Shown: one piece after another, positions 51,829 through 59,681 of the stretch
How positions within the stretch are numbered: the stretch's first letter is position 1
How the letters are laid out: every line of letters begins with the position of its first letter
Source of the DNA: Limnohabitans sp. Rim8
GTDB taxonomy: Bacteria; Pseudomonadota; Gammaproteobacteria; Burkholderiales; Burkholderiaceae_C
Direction: 5' to 3'
Assembly: GCF_945901735.1 (NCBI RefSeq)
Contig: NZ_CAMDLM010000006.1
Location: 1-64,000, forward strand
Length of the DNA: 64,000 nt
Program-made: the position numbers and the translations under genes
The notes under the pieces: model-generated
Database searches by the model: none
Told to the model about the DNA's origin: nothing
The model's input: only the letters and a program-made list of their open reading frames with translations

Positions 51829-52701
51829 ATGCTGGACTTCAACATCCTGTTTCCTTCGGTGCTCAATGGCATCACCACCGGTGCCGTGTATGCGCTGATC
51901 GCGCTGGGCCTCACGCTCATTTATGGCGTTTTGCACATCATCAATTTCGCGCACGGCGCCTCTTTGATGGTGGCGTTGTATGGCGTGTACATGTTGAAGC
52001 AACACTTCGGGGTCGATCCCTACATGGCCCTGCCCATCATGGTGCCCGCCATGTTTGTGTTGGGCTACGCGCTGCAGCGCGGCGTCATCAACAGCGCCAG
52101 CCACGGCAAGGATGAAAACATCTTGCTGGTCACGCTGGGCATCTCCATCGTGCTCGAAAATTTAGCGCTGCTGTTTTTCAAATCCGACACGCGCACCATT
52201 GAAACGGCCTACACCTTGACCACCGTCGAGATTGGCCCGGCCTTCATCGCGCTGCCCAAGCTGGTGTCTTTTGCAGGCGCCTTGGTGGTGTCGGCGGTGT
52301 TGCTGCTGATCGTGCAGAAAACCGACTTGGGCCGCGCCATCCGCGCCGTCTCCAAAGAGAAACAAGGCGCACGCTTGATGGGCATCGATGTGGACCATGT
52401 GTACGCAATGTGCTTTGGATTGGGGCTGGCCAGCCTGGGCGCTGCGGCCTGCTTTTTGATGCCGGCCTATTACGTCAACCCGCAGGTGGGCAATGGCTTT
52501 GTGCTGGTCGCCTTCACCATCGTGGTGCTGGGCGGCATGGGCAGTTTTGCCGGCGCCTTGCTCGGCGGTTTGCTGATTGGTGTGGTCGAGTCGCTGGGTG
52601 GTTTGTTGTTGGGTGAATCGCTGGGGCAGGTCGGTATTTTTGTGATTTTCATTGCGGTGCTTTTGCTCCGGCCGCAAGGATTTTTTGGAGCGAAGGCATG
52701 A
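51829..52701 (+). CDS. ABC-transporter permease, LivH type
   Basis: This 290-residue membrane protein has about eight helices and typical LivH blocks: GAVYALIALGLTLIYGVLHIINFAHGA near 18-44 and MGIDVDHVYAMCFGLGLASLGAA near 184. It forms the translocation channel with the LivM-type partner, whose start overlaps its stop (ATGA). Confidence 0.92.
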   Translation: MLDFNILFPSVLNGITTGAVYALIALGLTLIYGVLHIINFAHGASLMVALYGVYMLKQHFGVDPYMALPIMVPAMFVLGYALQRGVINSASHGKDENILLVTLGISIVLENLALLFFKSDTRTIETAYTLTTVEIGPAFIALPKLVSFAGALVVSAVLLLIVQKTDLGRAIRAVSKEKQGARLMGIDVDHVYAMCFGLGLASLGAAACFLMPAYYVNPQVGNGFVLVAFTIVVLGGMGSFAGALLGGLLIGVVESLGGLLLGESLGQVGIFVIFIAVLLLRPQGFFGAKA

Positions 52702-53675
52702 AAGACTTTCGCAACATCGCGCTGTTTGTGCTGGTGGTGGGGGCGGTGCCCTTTTTCACGCAGTCGGGGGTGGTGCTCAACTTTGTCATGACCGCTTTGT
52801 ACGCCTGCTTGCTGTCGCAAGCCTGGAATGTGTTGGGCGGTTTTGGCGGTCAATTTTCTTTTGGCCATGCTTTGTTTTTCGGCACGGGCGCTTATGTGCA
52901 AGCCATTGCGCAAATGCAGTGGGGCCTGAGCCCCTGGGTGGCGCTGCCCTTGGCCATGGCTTTTGCAGCGGGTGTCGGGGCGTTTGTGGGCGCGGCCTCG
53001 TTCCGTTATGGCCTCAAGGGCTCTTACTTTGCGCTGGTCACGCTGGCCTTTGCCGAGGTGTTCCGAATTTTGGCCACTTCGGTGCCCTTCACCGGTGCGG
53101 GTGTGGGCCTGATGCTGCCGCTCAACGAGTCGGCGGCCAACATGCAGTTTGGCAACCGCGCCGGGTTCATCTGGCTGATGCTGGGTCTGGTCACACTGGC
53201 GCTGTGCATCACCGCCTGGTTGCGCCACTCCCGTTTTGGCGCTTACCTGCAGGCCGTGCGTGACAACGAAGACGCGGCCCGCGCCATTGGTGTCAACCCC
53301 TTCAGCGTCAAGCTGATTGCCACCGTCTTGTCGGGTGGACTGATGGGTGCTGGCGGGGCTTTTTATGTGCAGGTGTTTCAGTACATCGACCCCGGCATTG
53401 CCTTTGGTTCGCACACCTCGGTCGAGGCTTTGGTGGGGGCGATTGTGGGCGGCATGGGTACGCTGTGGGGGCCGCTCTTGGGGGCTGTCAGCTTGCATCT
53501 CCTGGCCGACCTCACACGCAATTTGTTTGGGCAACTGCCAGGCATCAACATGGTGATTTATGGCGTGGTGTTGATCGTCATCGTGATGTTCTTGCCGCGC
53601 GGCATTGCGGGGTTGGGCACCATCACCCCGCTGCAGTGGTTGCGTGGCAGCAAGTCAGACGGAGACAAACCATGA
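52698..53675 (+). CDS. ABC-transporter permease, LivM type
   Basis: This 325-residue membrane protein has LivM blocks QAWNVLGGFGGQFSFGHALFFGTGAY near 42 and RDNEDAARAIGVNPFSVKL near 192, plus GALVGAIVGGMGTLWGP-like coupling near 245. It starts within the LivH stop and overlaps the first ATPase gene by ATGA. Confidence 0.92.
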   Translation: MKDFRNIALFVLVVGAVPFFTQSGVVLNFVMTALYACLLSQAWNVLGGFGGQFSFGHALFFGTGAYVQAIAQMQWGLSPWVALPLAMAFAAGVGAFVGAASFRYGLKGSYFALVTLAFAEVFRILATSVPFTGAGVGLMLPLNESAANMQFGNRAGFIWLMLGLVTLALCITAWLRHSRFGAYLQAVRDNEDAARAIGVNPFSVKLIATVLSGGLMGAGGAFYVQVFQYIDPGIAFGSHTSVEALVGAIVGGMGTLWGPLLGAVSLHLLADLTRNLFGQLPGINMVIYGVVLIVIVMFLPRGIAGLGTITPLQWLRGSKSDGDKP

Positions 53676-54448
53676 GCACGCTGCTGCAGATCGAGGGCGT
53701 GGGCAAGTCGTTTGGCGGCTTGAAGGCCGTGCAAAACGTGAGCCTGTCGGTGACCGAGGGGCGTCTCAGCGCCCTGATCGGCCCCAACGGTGCAGGCAAG
53801 ACCACTTTGTTTGCGCTCATGTCCGGCTTTCTGACGCCGGACACCGGCCGTGTGGTGTTTGCCGGTCAAGACATCTCGGGCCAGCCGCCGCACCTGAATG
53901 CCCGCATGGGCCTGACGCGCACTTTCCAGATCGTGCAGCCTTTCGCAGCGCAAACGGTGCGTGAAAACATCGCCGTGGGGGCGCACCTGCATTTGCCGCG
54001 TCGCGCCGAGGCGCTTGAATTTGCCAAGTCGGTGGCCAATCAGGTGGGCCTGAGCCCGCAGCTGGACAAGCTGGCCAGCGACCTCACAGTGGCCGGCCGC
54101 AAGCGCCTGGAGCTGGCCCGCGCACTGGCCACGCGCCCGCGTTTGCTGTTGCTTGACGAGGTGCTGGCAGGCCTGAACCCGCAGGAAATTGCCGAGATGA
54201 TCCCGGTGGTGCAAGGCATTGCCCAAAGCGGCGTCACGGTGCTGATGATCGAGCACGTCATGCAAGCGGTGATGAGCCTGGCGCAAGAGGTTTGGGTGCT
54301 GGCGCAGGGGCAGCTGATTGCCCAAGGCACACCGGCCGAGGTGACGAACAACAAAGCCGTTGTGGAGGCCTATTTGGGTCACGGCACCGCCGAACGTCTG
54401 CAAAAGAACGCGGCCCAAGCCAAAACAGTGCAGGAGGTTCAGGCATGA
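53672..54448 (+). CDS. ABC-transporter ATPase, LivG type
   Basis: This 258-residue ATPase has Walker A GPNGAGKTTLF near 36-46, the LivG-type region GLTRTFQIVQPFAAQTVREN near 79-98 and Walker B LLLLDEVLAGLNP near 158-170. The signature region reads LTVAGRKRLELARAL instead of the usual LSYGQQRRLEIARAL, so the canonical LSGGQ-type motif is weak, although the family alignment holds. It is coupled to both neighbours. Confidence 0.92.
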   Translation: MSTLLQIEGVGKSFGGLKAVQNVSLSVTEGRLSALIGPNGAGKTTLFALMSGFLTPDTGRVVFAGQDISGQPPHLNARMGLTRTFQIVQPFAAQTVRENIAVGAHLHLPRRAEALEFAKSVANQVGLSPQLDKLASDLTVAGRKRLELARALATRPRLLLLDEVLAGLNPQEIAEMIPVVQGIAQSGVTVLMIEHVMQAVMSLAQEVWVLAQGQLIAQGTPAEVTNNKAVVEAYLGHGTAERLQKNAAQAKTVQEVQA

Positions 54449-55155
54449 GCGCTTTGTTGCATGTGCAGGGCCTCAAATCCGGCTACGGCGTGGTCGAGGT
54501 CTTGCGCGGTGTGGACCTGCAGGTCATGCCCGGTGAGCTGGTGGCGCTGCTCGGGAGTAACGGCGCGGGCAAGACCACGCTCAACCTCACGCTCAGCGGT
54601 CTGGTGGCCGCGCGTGGGGGTCAAGTGGGCTTTGACGGGCAAGACATCACCGGTCTGCACTCGCGCCAGGTGGTCAAGCACGGTTTGATTCAGGTGCCGG
54701 AAGGCCGAAAGGTCTTCCCCAACCTCAGCGTGCACGAGAACCTGGAGCTGGGGGCTTTCACGCGGGGGCGCGAGCATAAGCTGCAAAACCTGGACAAGGT
54801 CTACGAAACCTTTCCGCGATTGAAAGAGCGCGTGGCGCAGTTGGCGGGCACTTTGAGCGGCGGCGAGCAGCAGATGTTGGCGATTGGCCGGGGCCTGATG
54901 GCCGAGCCGCGTTTGCTGATCCTGGACGAGCCCTCGCTGGGTTTGTCCCCGCTCTTGGTGGAAGAGTTGTTTGGCCTGATCTCGCAGCTGCGCAGCAGCG
55001 GCTTGGCGATCTTGCTGGTGGAGCAAAACGTCGGTCAGTCGCTCGACATCGCTGACCGTGCGTATGTGATGGAAAACGGCCAGATCCGTTTCACCGGCAC
55101 ACCGGCCCAGTTGTTGGCCAGTGACGCGCTCAGGCAAGCCTATTTGGGCATGTAA
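54445..55155 (+). CDS. ABC-transporter ATPase, LivF type
   Basis: This 236-residue ATPase has Walker A GSNGAGKTTLN near 37-47, LivF-type QVPEGRKVFPNLSVHENLELGA near 86, a clear signature LSGGEQQMLAIGRGLM near 140 and Walker B LLILDEPSLGLSPLL near 160. Together with LivG, LivH, LivM and the binding protein it makes a complete importer. Confidence 0.93.
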   Translation: MSALLHVQGLKSGYGVVEVLRGVDLQVMPGELVALLGSNGAGKTTLNLTLSGLVAARGGQVGFDGQDITGLHSRQVVKHGLIQVPEGRKVFPNLSVHENLELGAFTRGREHKLQNLDKVYETFPRLKERVAQLAGTLSGGEQQMLAIGRGLMAEPRLLILDEPSLGLSPLLVEELFGLISQLRSSGLAILLVEQNVGQSLDIADRAYVMENGQIRFTGTPAQLLASDALRQAYLGM

Positions 55156-55223
55156 AGCTGGTGGGTTGTGTTGGCCCCAAGCCCCCGAAACCCGATTGAA
55201 TTTTTAACACCGAGGACAACCGC

Positions 55224-56216
55224 ATGACACACACAAAATGCTCGCACCGCACCACAACCATACGCCGCGCCTGGGTCTTGGTCACGGTCCTGGCCTGTGC
55301 CGCTTGGGCGGGGGGTGCGCAAGCCCAAGCTCAGCCGCCCATCAAGATTTTGGTGGGTGCGCCTGCAGGCGGCACCACCGACACCATGGCCCGCACGCTG
55401 GCCACGGTGCTGGGCACACAGCTGGGCCGCACGGTGGTGGTCGAGAACAAGCCCGGCGCGGGCGGCAACCTGGCTGCCGACGTCGTGGCCAAGGCCGCGC
55501 CCGATGGCAACACGCTGCTCATGAGCTTCACCAGCCATGCCATCAATGCTTCGCTTTACCCCAGTTTGCCGTTTGACCCGGTGAAAGACTTCACGCCGCT
55601 GACCATGGTGTCGACTTCGCCATCTATTTTGGTGGCTCACCCCAAGGTGCCTGCCAACAACGCGGCCGAGCTGGTCAAGCTGGCCAAAGCCAAACCGGGT
55701 CAGCTGAACTTTGCGATTGGCGCGCTGGGCTCGTCTTTGCACATGGCGGGTGATGCGTTCAAGATGCAGGCTGGCGTGTTCATTGTCAACATCCCTTACC
55801 GGGGCACGGCCCCGGCGGTGCAAGACGTGCTGGCTGGGCAAGTCGACCTGATGTTTGCGGCGGTGGGCAATGTGCAGTCGCACATCAAGGCGGGCAAGCT
55901 CAAGGCCTTGGGGGTGACCAGCGCCAAGCGTCTGGCGGCTTTCCCAGACGTGCCCGCCATTGGCGAGAGCTTGCCAGGCTACGAGTCCAGCGCCTGGTTT
56001 GGGCTTTTTGCACCGGGGCGCATGAGCCCCGATGTGGCCAAAAAGTTGGCCGATGCCGCCCGTGCCGCCGTGCAGTCGCCCGAAGTCAAGCGCCGCATCG
56101 AAAACGAAGGGGCCACGCCGGTGGGCAACAGCCCGGAAGAATTTGCCCGCTTTGTCGACAGCGAGATCGTGCGCTGGCGCAAGGTGGTGCAGTACGCCGG
56201 AGCCAAACCCGAATGA
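55224..56216 (+). CDS. Bug-type periplasmic solute receptor (TTT family)
   Basis: This 330-residue protein has a signal peptide ending AQAQAQ near residue 36, then PIKILVGAPAGGTTDTMART near 39 and VENKPGAGGNLAADVVAK near 73. It lies 68 bp after LivF, and its stop overlaps the hydratase start (ATGA), so it belongs to the operon. No TctAB genes are present, so it either borrows a remote TTT transporter or works as a sensor. It is the second receptor in the operon. Confidence 0.9.
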   Translation: MTHTKCSHRTTTIRRAWVLVTVLACAAWAGGAQAQAQPPIKILVGAPAGGTTDTMARTLATVLGTQLGRTVVVENKPGAGGNLAADVVAKAAPDGNTLLMSFTSHAINASLYPSLPFDPVKDFTPLTMVSTSPSILVAHPKVPANNAAELVKLAKAKPGQLNFAIGALGSSLHMAGDAFKMQAGVFIVNIPYRGTAPAVQDVLAGQVDLMFAAVGNVQSHIKAGKLKALGVTSAKRLAAFPDVPAIGESLPGYESSAWFGLFAPGRMSPDVAKKLADAARAAVQSPEVKRRIENEGATPVGNSPEEFARFVDSEIVRWRKVVQYAGAKPE

Positions 56217-57493
56217 GCGCGGCTGTTTCGCAAACCCTGGCGCAAAAACTCATCGCCCGCGCCTCTGGCCGCGCCCATGTGGCCGTGGGCGAGGTGGTCA
56301 CCTGTAACGTCGACCTGGCCATGTTCCATGACTCATCCGGTCCACGGCGTCTGAAGCCCATGCTCGACGAGTTGGGCGCTCAAATTTGGGACAAAAACAA
56401 AGTGGTGCTGGTGCTGGACCACTATGTGCCTGCACAAGACGCGGACGCGCAGCAGATCGTGCAGATTGCGCGCGACACCGCCAAACAATGGCAGCTGCCG
56501 CATGTGATCGACAGCGAAGGCATTTGCCATGTGGTGTTGCCCGAGCGCGGCCATTTGAAGCCCGGCATGTTGTGCGTGGGGGGCGACTCGCATTCGCCCA
56601 CGGGCGGTGCCTTTGGTTGCTACATGTTTGGCATCGGTGCGACCGAGATGCTGGGCGTTTGCGTCACCGGTCAGATCTGGGTGCAGGTGCCGCGTACCTT
56701 GCGCATGCATTGGTCGGGCCGTTTGCAAGCCGGTGTGTCGGCCAAGGACATGATGCTGCACATGGTCGGGCGATTTGGCATGAACGGTGGCCAATACCAA
56801 GCCGTGGAGTTCGCAGGGCCTGCCGTGCAGGCGCTGTCGATGGCCGAGCGCATGACGCTGTCCAATATGAGCGCCGAGATGGGTGCGCAGGCGGGCCTGA
56901 TCGCCGCCGACGAGACCACTTTGAACTACCTGCGGGGTGTGGGTGTGGACCCGGCGCATTTGGCCGGGGCTGAGCAGTGGCACACCGACGAAGATGCCGA
57001 GTTTGAACAGCGCAGCTTTGATGCAAGCAGCCTCAGCCCCCAGGTGGCAGCGCCGCACAGCCCGGCCAACACGCGGGATGTGGGCGAGTTTGCCAACATC
57101 CACCCCAACATCGCCTACATCGGCGCTTGCACCGGCGCCAAGCTGGAAGACCTGCGGGCCGCCGCTTCGGTGCTCAAAGGCCAGCGTGTCGCCGCTGGGG
57201 TGCAGCTCATGGTGGCCCCGGCCAGTGCCCGTGAACAAGCCCAGGCCACACAAGAAGGCGTGATGCAAACCTTGCTGGACGCCGGGGCTACGGTGCTGCC
57301 CAACAGCTGCGGTGCGTGTGCGGGTTACGGCGCGACTTTCCCAGAAGGCTCCACCGTGATTTCGACCACAGCGCGCAACTTCAAGGGCCGCATGGGCCCG
57401 GCCAGTGTGAACGTGTATTTGGCCTCGCCCTACACCGTGGCGGCTTCGGCCTTGCGCGGGCGCATCAGCGATGCACGCGAGGTGTGGGCATGA
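56213..57493 (+). CDS. Aconitase-superfamily hydratase, large subunit (LeuC-like)
   Basis: This 426-residue 4Fe-4S (de)hydratase has the cluster ligands C306 (IGACTGAK), C366 and C369 (NSCGACAG), and the HDSSGPRRLKPML and GGDSHSPTGGAFGCYMFGIGATEM blocks. It interconverts a hydroxy-diacid and its unsaturated form. It differs from true LeuC at the ligand loop (ACTGAKLEDL instead of SCTNGRIEDL) and no leuAB genes are nearby, so a role in catabolism is likelier. Candidates are dimethylmaleate, methylmaleate or related hydratases (compare DmdA). The start is coupled to the Bug gene. Confidence 0.88.
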   Translation: MSAAVSQTLAQKLIARASGRAHVAVGEVVTCNVDLAMFHDSSGPRRLKPMLDELGAQIWDKNKVVLVLDHYVPAQDADAQQIVQIARDTAKQWQLPHVIDSEGICHVVLPERGHLKPGMLCVGGDSHSPTGGAFGCYMFGIGATEMLGVCVTGQIWVQVPRTLRMHWSGRLQAGVSAKDMMLHMVGRFGMNGGQYQAVEFAGPAVQALSMAERMTLSNMSAEMGAQAGLIAADETTLNYLRGVGVDPAHLAGAEQWHTDEDAEFEQRSFDASSLSPQVAAPHSPANTRDVGEFANIHPNIAYIGACTGAKLEDLRAAASVLKGQRVAAGVQLMVAPASAREQAQATQEGVMQTLLDAGATVLPNSCGACAGYGATFPEGSTVISTTARNFKGRMGPASVNVYLASPYTVAASALRGRISDAREVWA

Positions 57494-57993
57494 ACAAGCG
57501 CTGTTTCGAAAACGCAAGAGTTTGGCGTGTGGGTGCCGATGTGGACACCGATGCGCTGGCCCCTGGCGCCTACATGAAGCACGGTCTGGAAGTGATCGGC
57601 TGGCATTGCCTGGAGGCGGTGCGCAGTGACTTCGCCTCGGGCGTGAAAGAGGGCGATGTGATCGTGGCTGGGGCCAACTTTGGCATTGGGTCATCCCGCG
57701 AGCAGGCGGCAGGGGTGCTGCGGCACTTGGGGCTTGCGGCGGTGATCGCGCCGTCGTACAGCGGTCTGTATTTCCGCAACGCTTTCAACCTGGGCTTGCT
57801 GCTGCTGACTTGTCCCGAAGCCGACAAGATCGAAGAAGGCGAGCGTGTGGCATTGCACTTTCTCGGCGACACACCTCAGGTGCGCCGTGCCAACGGCCAG
57901 GCGCTCGCGTGTGCGTCCATTCCCGACTTTCTGATGGACATGGTCGATGCAGGTGGTTTGCTGCCCTTGCTCAAACAAAAACAACAAGGATGA
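57490..57993 (+). CDS. Aconitase-superfamily hydratase, small subunit (LeuD-like)
   Basis: This 167-residue swivelling-domain protein has the substrate-binding block GANFGIGSSREQAA near 62-75, VGADVDTDALAPGAYMK near 14-30 and FRNAFNLGLLLL near 96. It completes the active site of the preceding large subunit, whose stop it overlaps (ATGA). The GIGSSREQ variant differs from LeuD (GCGSSREH), again pointing to a non-leucine substrate. Confidence 0.88.
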   Translation: MNKRCFENARVWRVGADVDTDALAPGAYMKHGLEVIGWHCLEAVRSDFASGVKEGDVIVAGANFGIGSSREQAAGVLRHLGLAAVIAPSYSGLYFRNAFNLGLLLLTCPEADKIEEGERVALHFLGDTPQVRRANGQALACASIPDFLMDMVDAGGLLPLLKQKQQG

Positions 57994-59681
57994 ACCCAAT
58001 GGTTTCAGCTTCACAAACACCCGCTGCCATGGACCCCGTGACCCTGGCCGTGCTGCGCGGCCGGCTCGAACAAATCGCCGATGAGATGGACGCGACGCTC
58101 TACCGCAGCGCCTTCAACCCCATCATTGCCGAGGCGCACGACGCCTGCCACGGCCTGTACGACGCCATCACTGGCGACACCCTGATCCAGGGCAAGTCGG
58201 GCCTGCCGGTGTTTGTGGGGGCCATGGCTTTTGCCGTGCGCGCCGCCATGCGCGTGGCGGCTGAGCGGGGTGGCATGCAGCCGGGCGATGTGTGGCTGTT
58301 CAACGACCCCTACGAAGGCGGCACCCACGCCAACGACTTCAAGCTGGTCAAGCCCTGCTTTCGCAACGGGCAGCTGTATTGCTTTTTGGCTTCGGCCGCG
58401 CACTGGCACGACGTGGGCGGTGCGGTGCCCGGCAACTACAACCCGGCCGCGACCGAGTGCTGGCAAGAAGCGGTGCAGATCCCGCCAGTGCGCATCTTGC
58501 GCGGCGGTGTACTGGGCGACGATGTGTTGGCGATTCTGCGCGCCAACACCCGCCTGCCCGACAGCCTGTGGGGCGACCTGAACGGCCAGCTGGCCGCGCT
58601 CGAATTGGGTGCACGTCGCCTGGACGGCTTGCTCGACGAATACGGCGACGCCAAAGTGGCGCAGGCCTTGGCGGAGTTGCGCTCGCGAGCCGTGCGCCTG
58701 ATGCGCTCGCACATCGGCAGCCTGCCCGACGGCCGTTACAGTTTTGAAGACGTGCTGGACAACGACGGCGTGAAAGACGAGCTGCTGACGATTGCGCTCG
58801 ACATGAGCGTGGCCGGTGACCGCTTGACGCTGGACTTTTCGCGCACCTCGGCGCAGTGCGCCGGGCCGGTGAACATTTCGCGGGCCACAGCCGTGGCCGC
58901 TTGTTATGTGGCTTTGAAGCATGTGTTCCCCGATGTGCCGGCCAATGCGGGTGTGCTCGACGCGGTGGACTTCGTCATCCCTGATGGCTTGGTCATCAGC
59001 GCGTCGCGGCCCCGGCCGGTGGGCGGCTACACCGAAACGATTTTGCGCATGATCGATGTGATCTTCAGCGCCACCGCCCTGGCCGACCCCAAGCGGGCGG
59101 TGGCCCATGCTTACGGCACCATCAACGCCTTGTCGATCGCCGGGCACCGCACCGACGACAAACGCCAAGGCCAGCGCTGGGTGATGTTCAGCTTTTTTGG
59201 CGGCGGGCACGGCGGCCATTCGGATGGCGACGGTTTGTCGCACGGCAACGCGCCGATCTCCACCGCCACGATCCCGCCGATGGAAATTCTTGAGGCGGCC
59301 TACCCGGTGCGCTTCACCCAATGGGCCTTGCGCCCTGGCTCGGGCGGAGACGGCCAGCACCGGGGCGGTTTGGGTGCGATCTATGAGATCGAGTTGCTCG
59401 AAGACAGTGCCGAGGCCTTCATCTTTGGCGAGCGCGGCAAGTCGGCCCCTAAGGGCATCCACGGCGGCCAACCGGCTTTGCCCAACGTGTTTGAATATTG
59501 TCAAAACGGTGAGTGGAAGACGCCGCCCATGGTCTCCAAAATGCTGGGCATCCAGTTGAAAAAAGGCGACCGCGTGCGCCTGCAAACACCCGGCGGCGGA
59601 GGCTGGGGCAACCCGGCAGACCGGTCAGAACAAGACCGCGCCAGCGATGTGGCACTGGGTTACACCAAGGAACAAGCATGA
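57990..59681 (+). CDS. Hydantoinase B / oxoprolinase-family subunit
   Basis: This 563-residue protein has the HyuB blocks DPVTLAVLRGRLEQIADEMDATL near 15-37, FNDPYEGGTHANDFKLVKP near 106-124, FFGGGHGG near 405, a C-terminal LRPGSGGDGQHRGGLG near 450 and LQTPGGGGWGNP near the end. With HyuA it hydrolyses a cyclic amide, hydantoin or oxoproline using ATP, or carboxylates a ketone in acetone-carboxylase relatives. The start overlaps the LeuD-like stop; ATG 57999 is an alternative. Confidence 0.92.
   Translation: MNPMVSASQTPAAMDPVTLAVLRGRLEQIADEMDATLYRSAFNPIIAEAHDACHGLYDAITGDTLIQGKSGLPVFVGAMAFAVRAAMRVAAERGGMQPGDVWLFNDPYEGGTHANDFKLVKPCFRNGQLYCFLASAAHWHDVGGAVPGNYNPAATECWQEAVQIPPVRILRGGVLGDDVLAILRANTRLPDSLWGDLNGQLAALELGARRLDGLLDEYGDAKVAQALAELRSRAVRLMRSHIGSLPDGRYSFEDVLDNDGVKDELLTIALDMSVAGDRLTLDFSRTSAQCAGPVNISRATAVAACYVALKHVFPDVPANAGVLDAVDFVIPDGLVISASRPRPVGGYTETILRMIDVIFSATALADPKRAVAHAYGTINALSIAGHRTDDKRQGQRWVMFSFFGGGHGGHSDGDGLSHGNAPISTATIPPMEILEAAYPVRFTQWALRPGSGGDGQHRGGLGAIYEIELLEDSAEAFIFGERGKSAPKGIHGGQPALPNVFEYCQNGEWKTPPMVSKMLGIQLKKGDRVRLQTPGGGGWGNPADRSEQDRASDVALGYTKEQA

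Noticed and set aside
56213..57993. Calling the hydratase pair leuC and leuD of leucine biosynthesis
   Set aside because: The cluster-ligand and substrate loops differ from LeuC/LeuD, no leuA or leuB is present, and the genes are embedded in a catabolic operon.
58011..59585. 524-codon minus-strand frame over the HyuB gene
   Set aside because: It is antisense to a well-conserved HyuB protein and rich in His/Arg/Gln without recognisable motifs.
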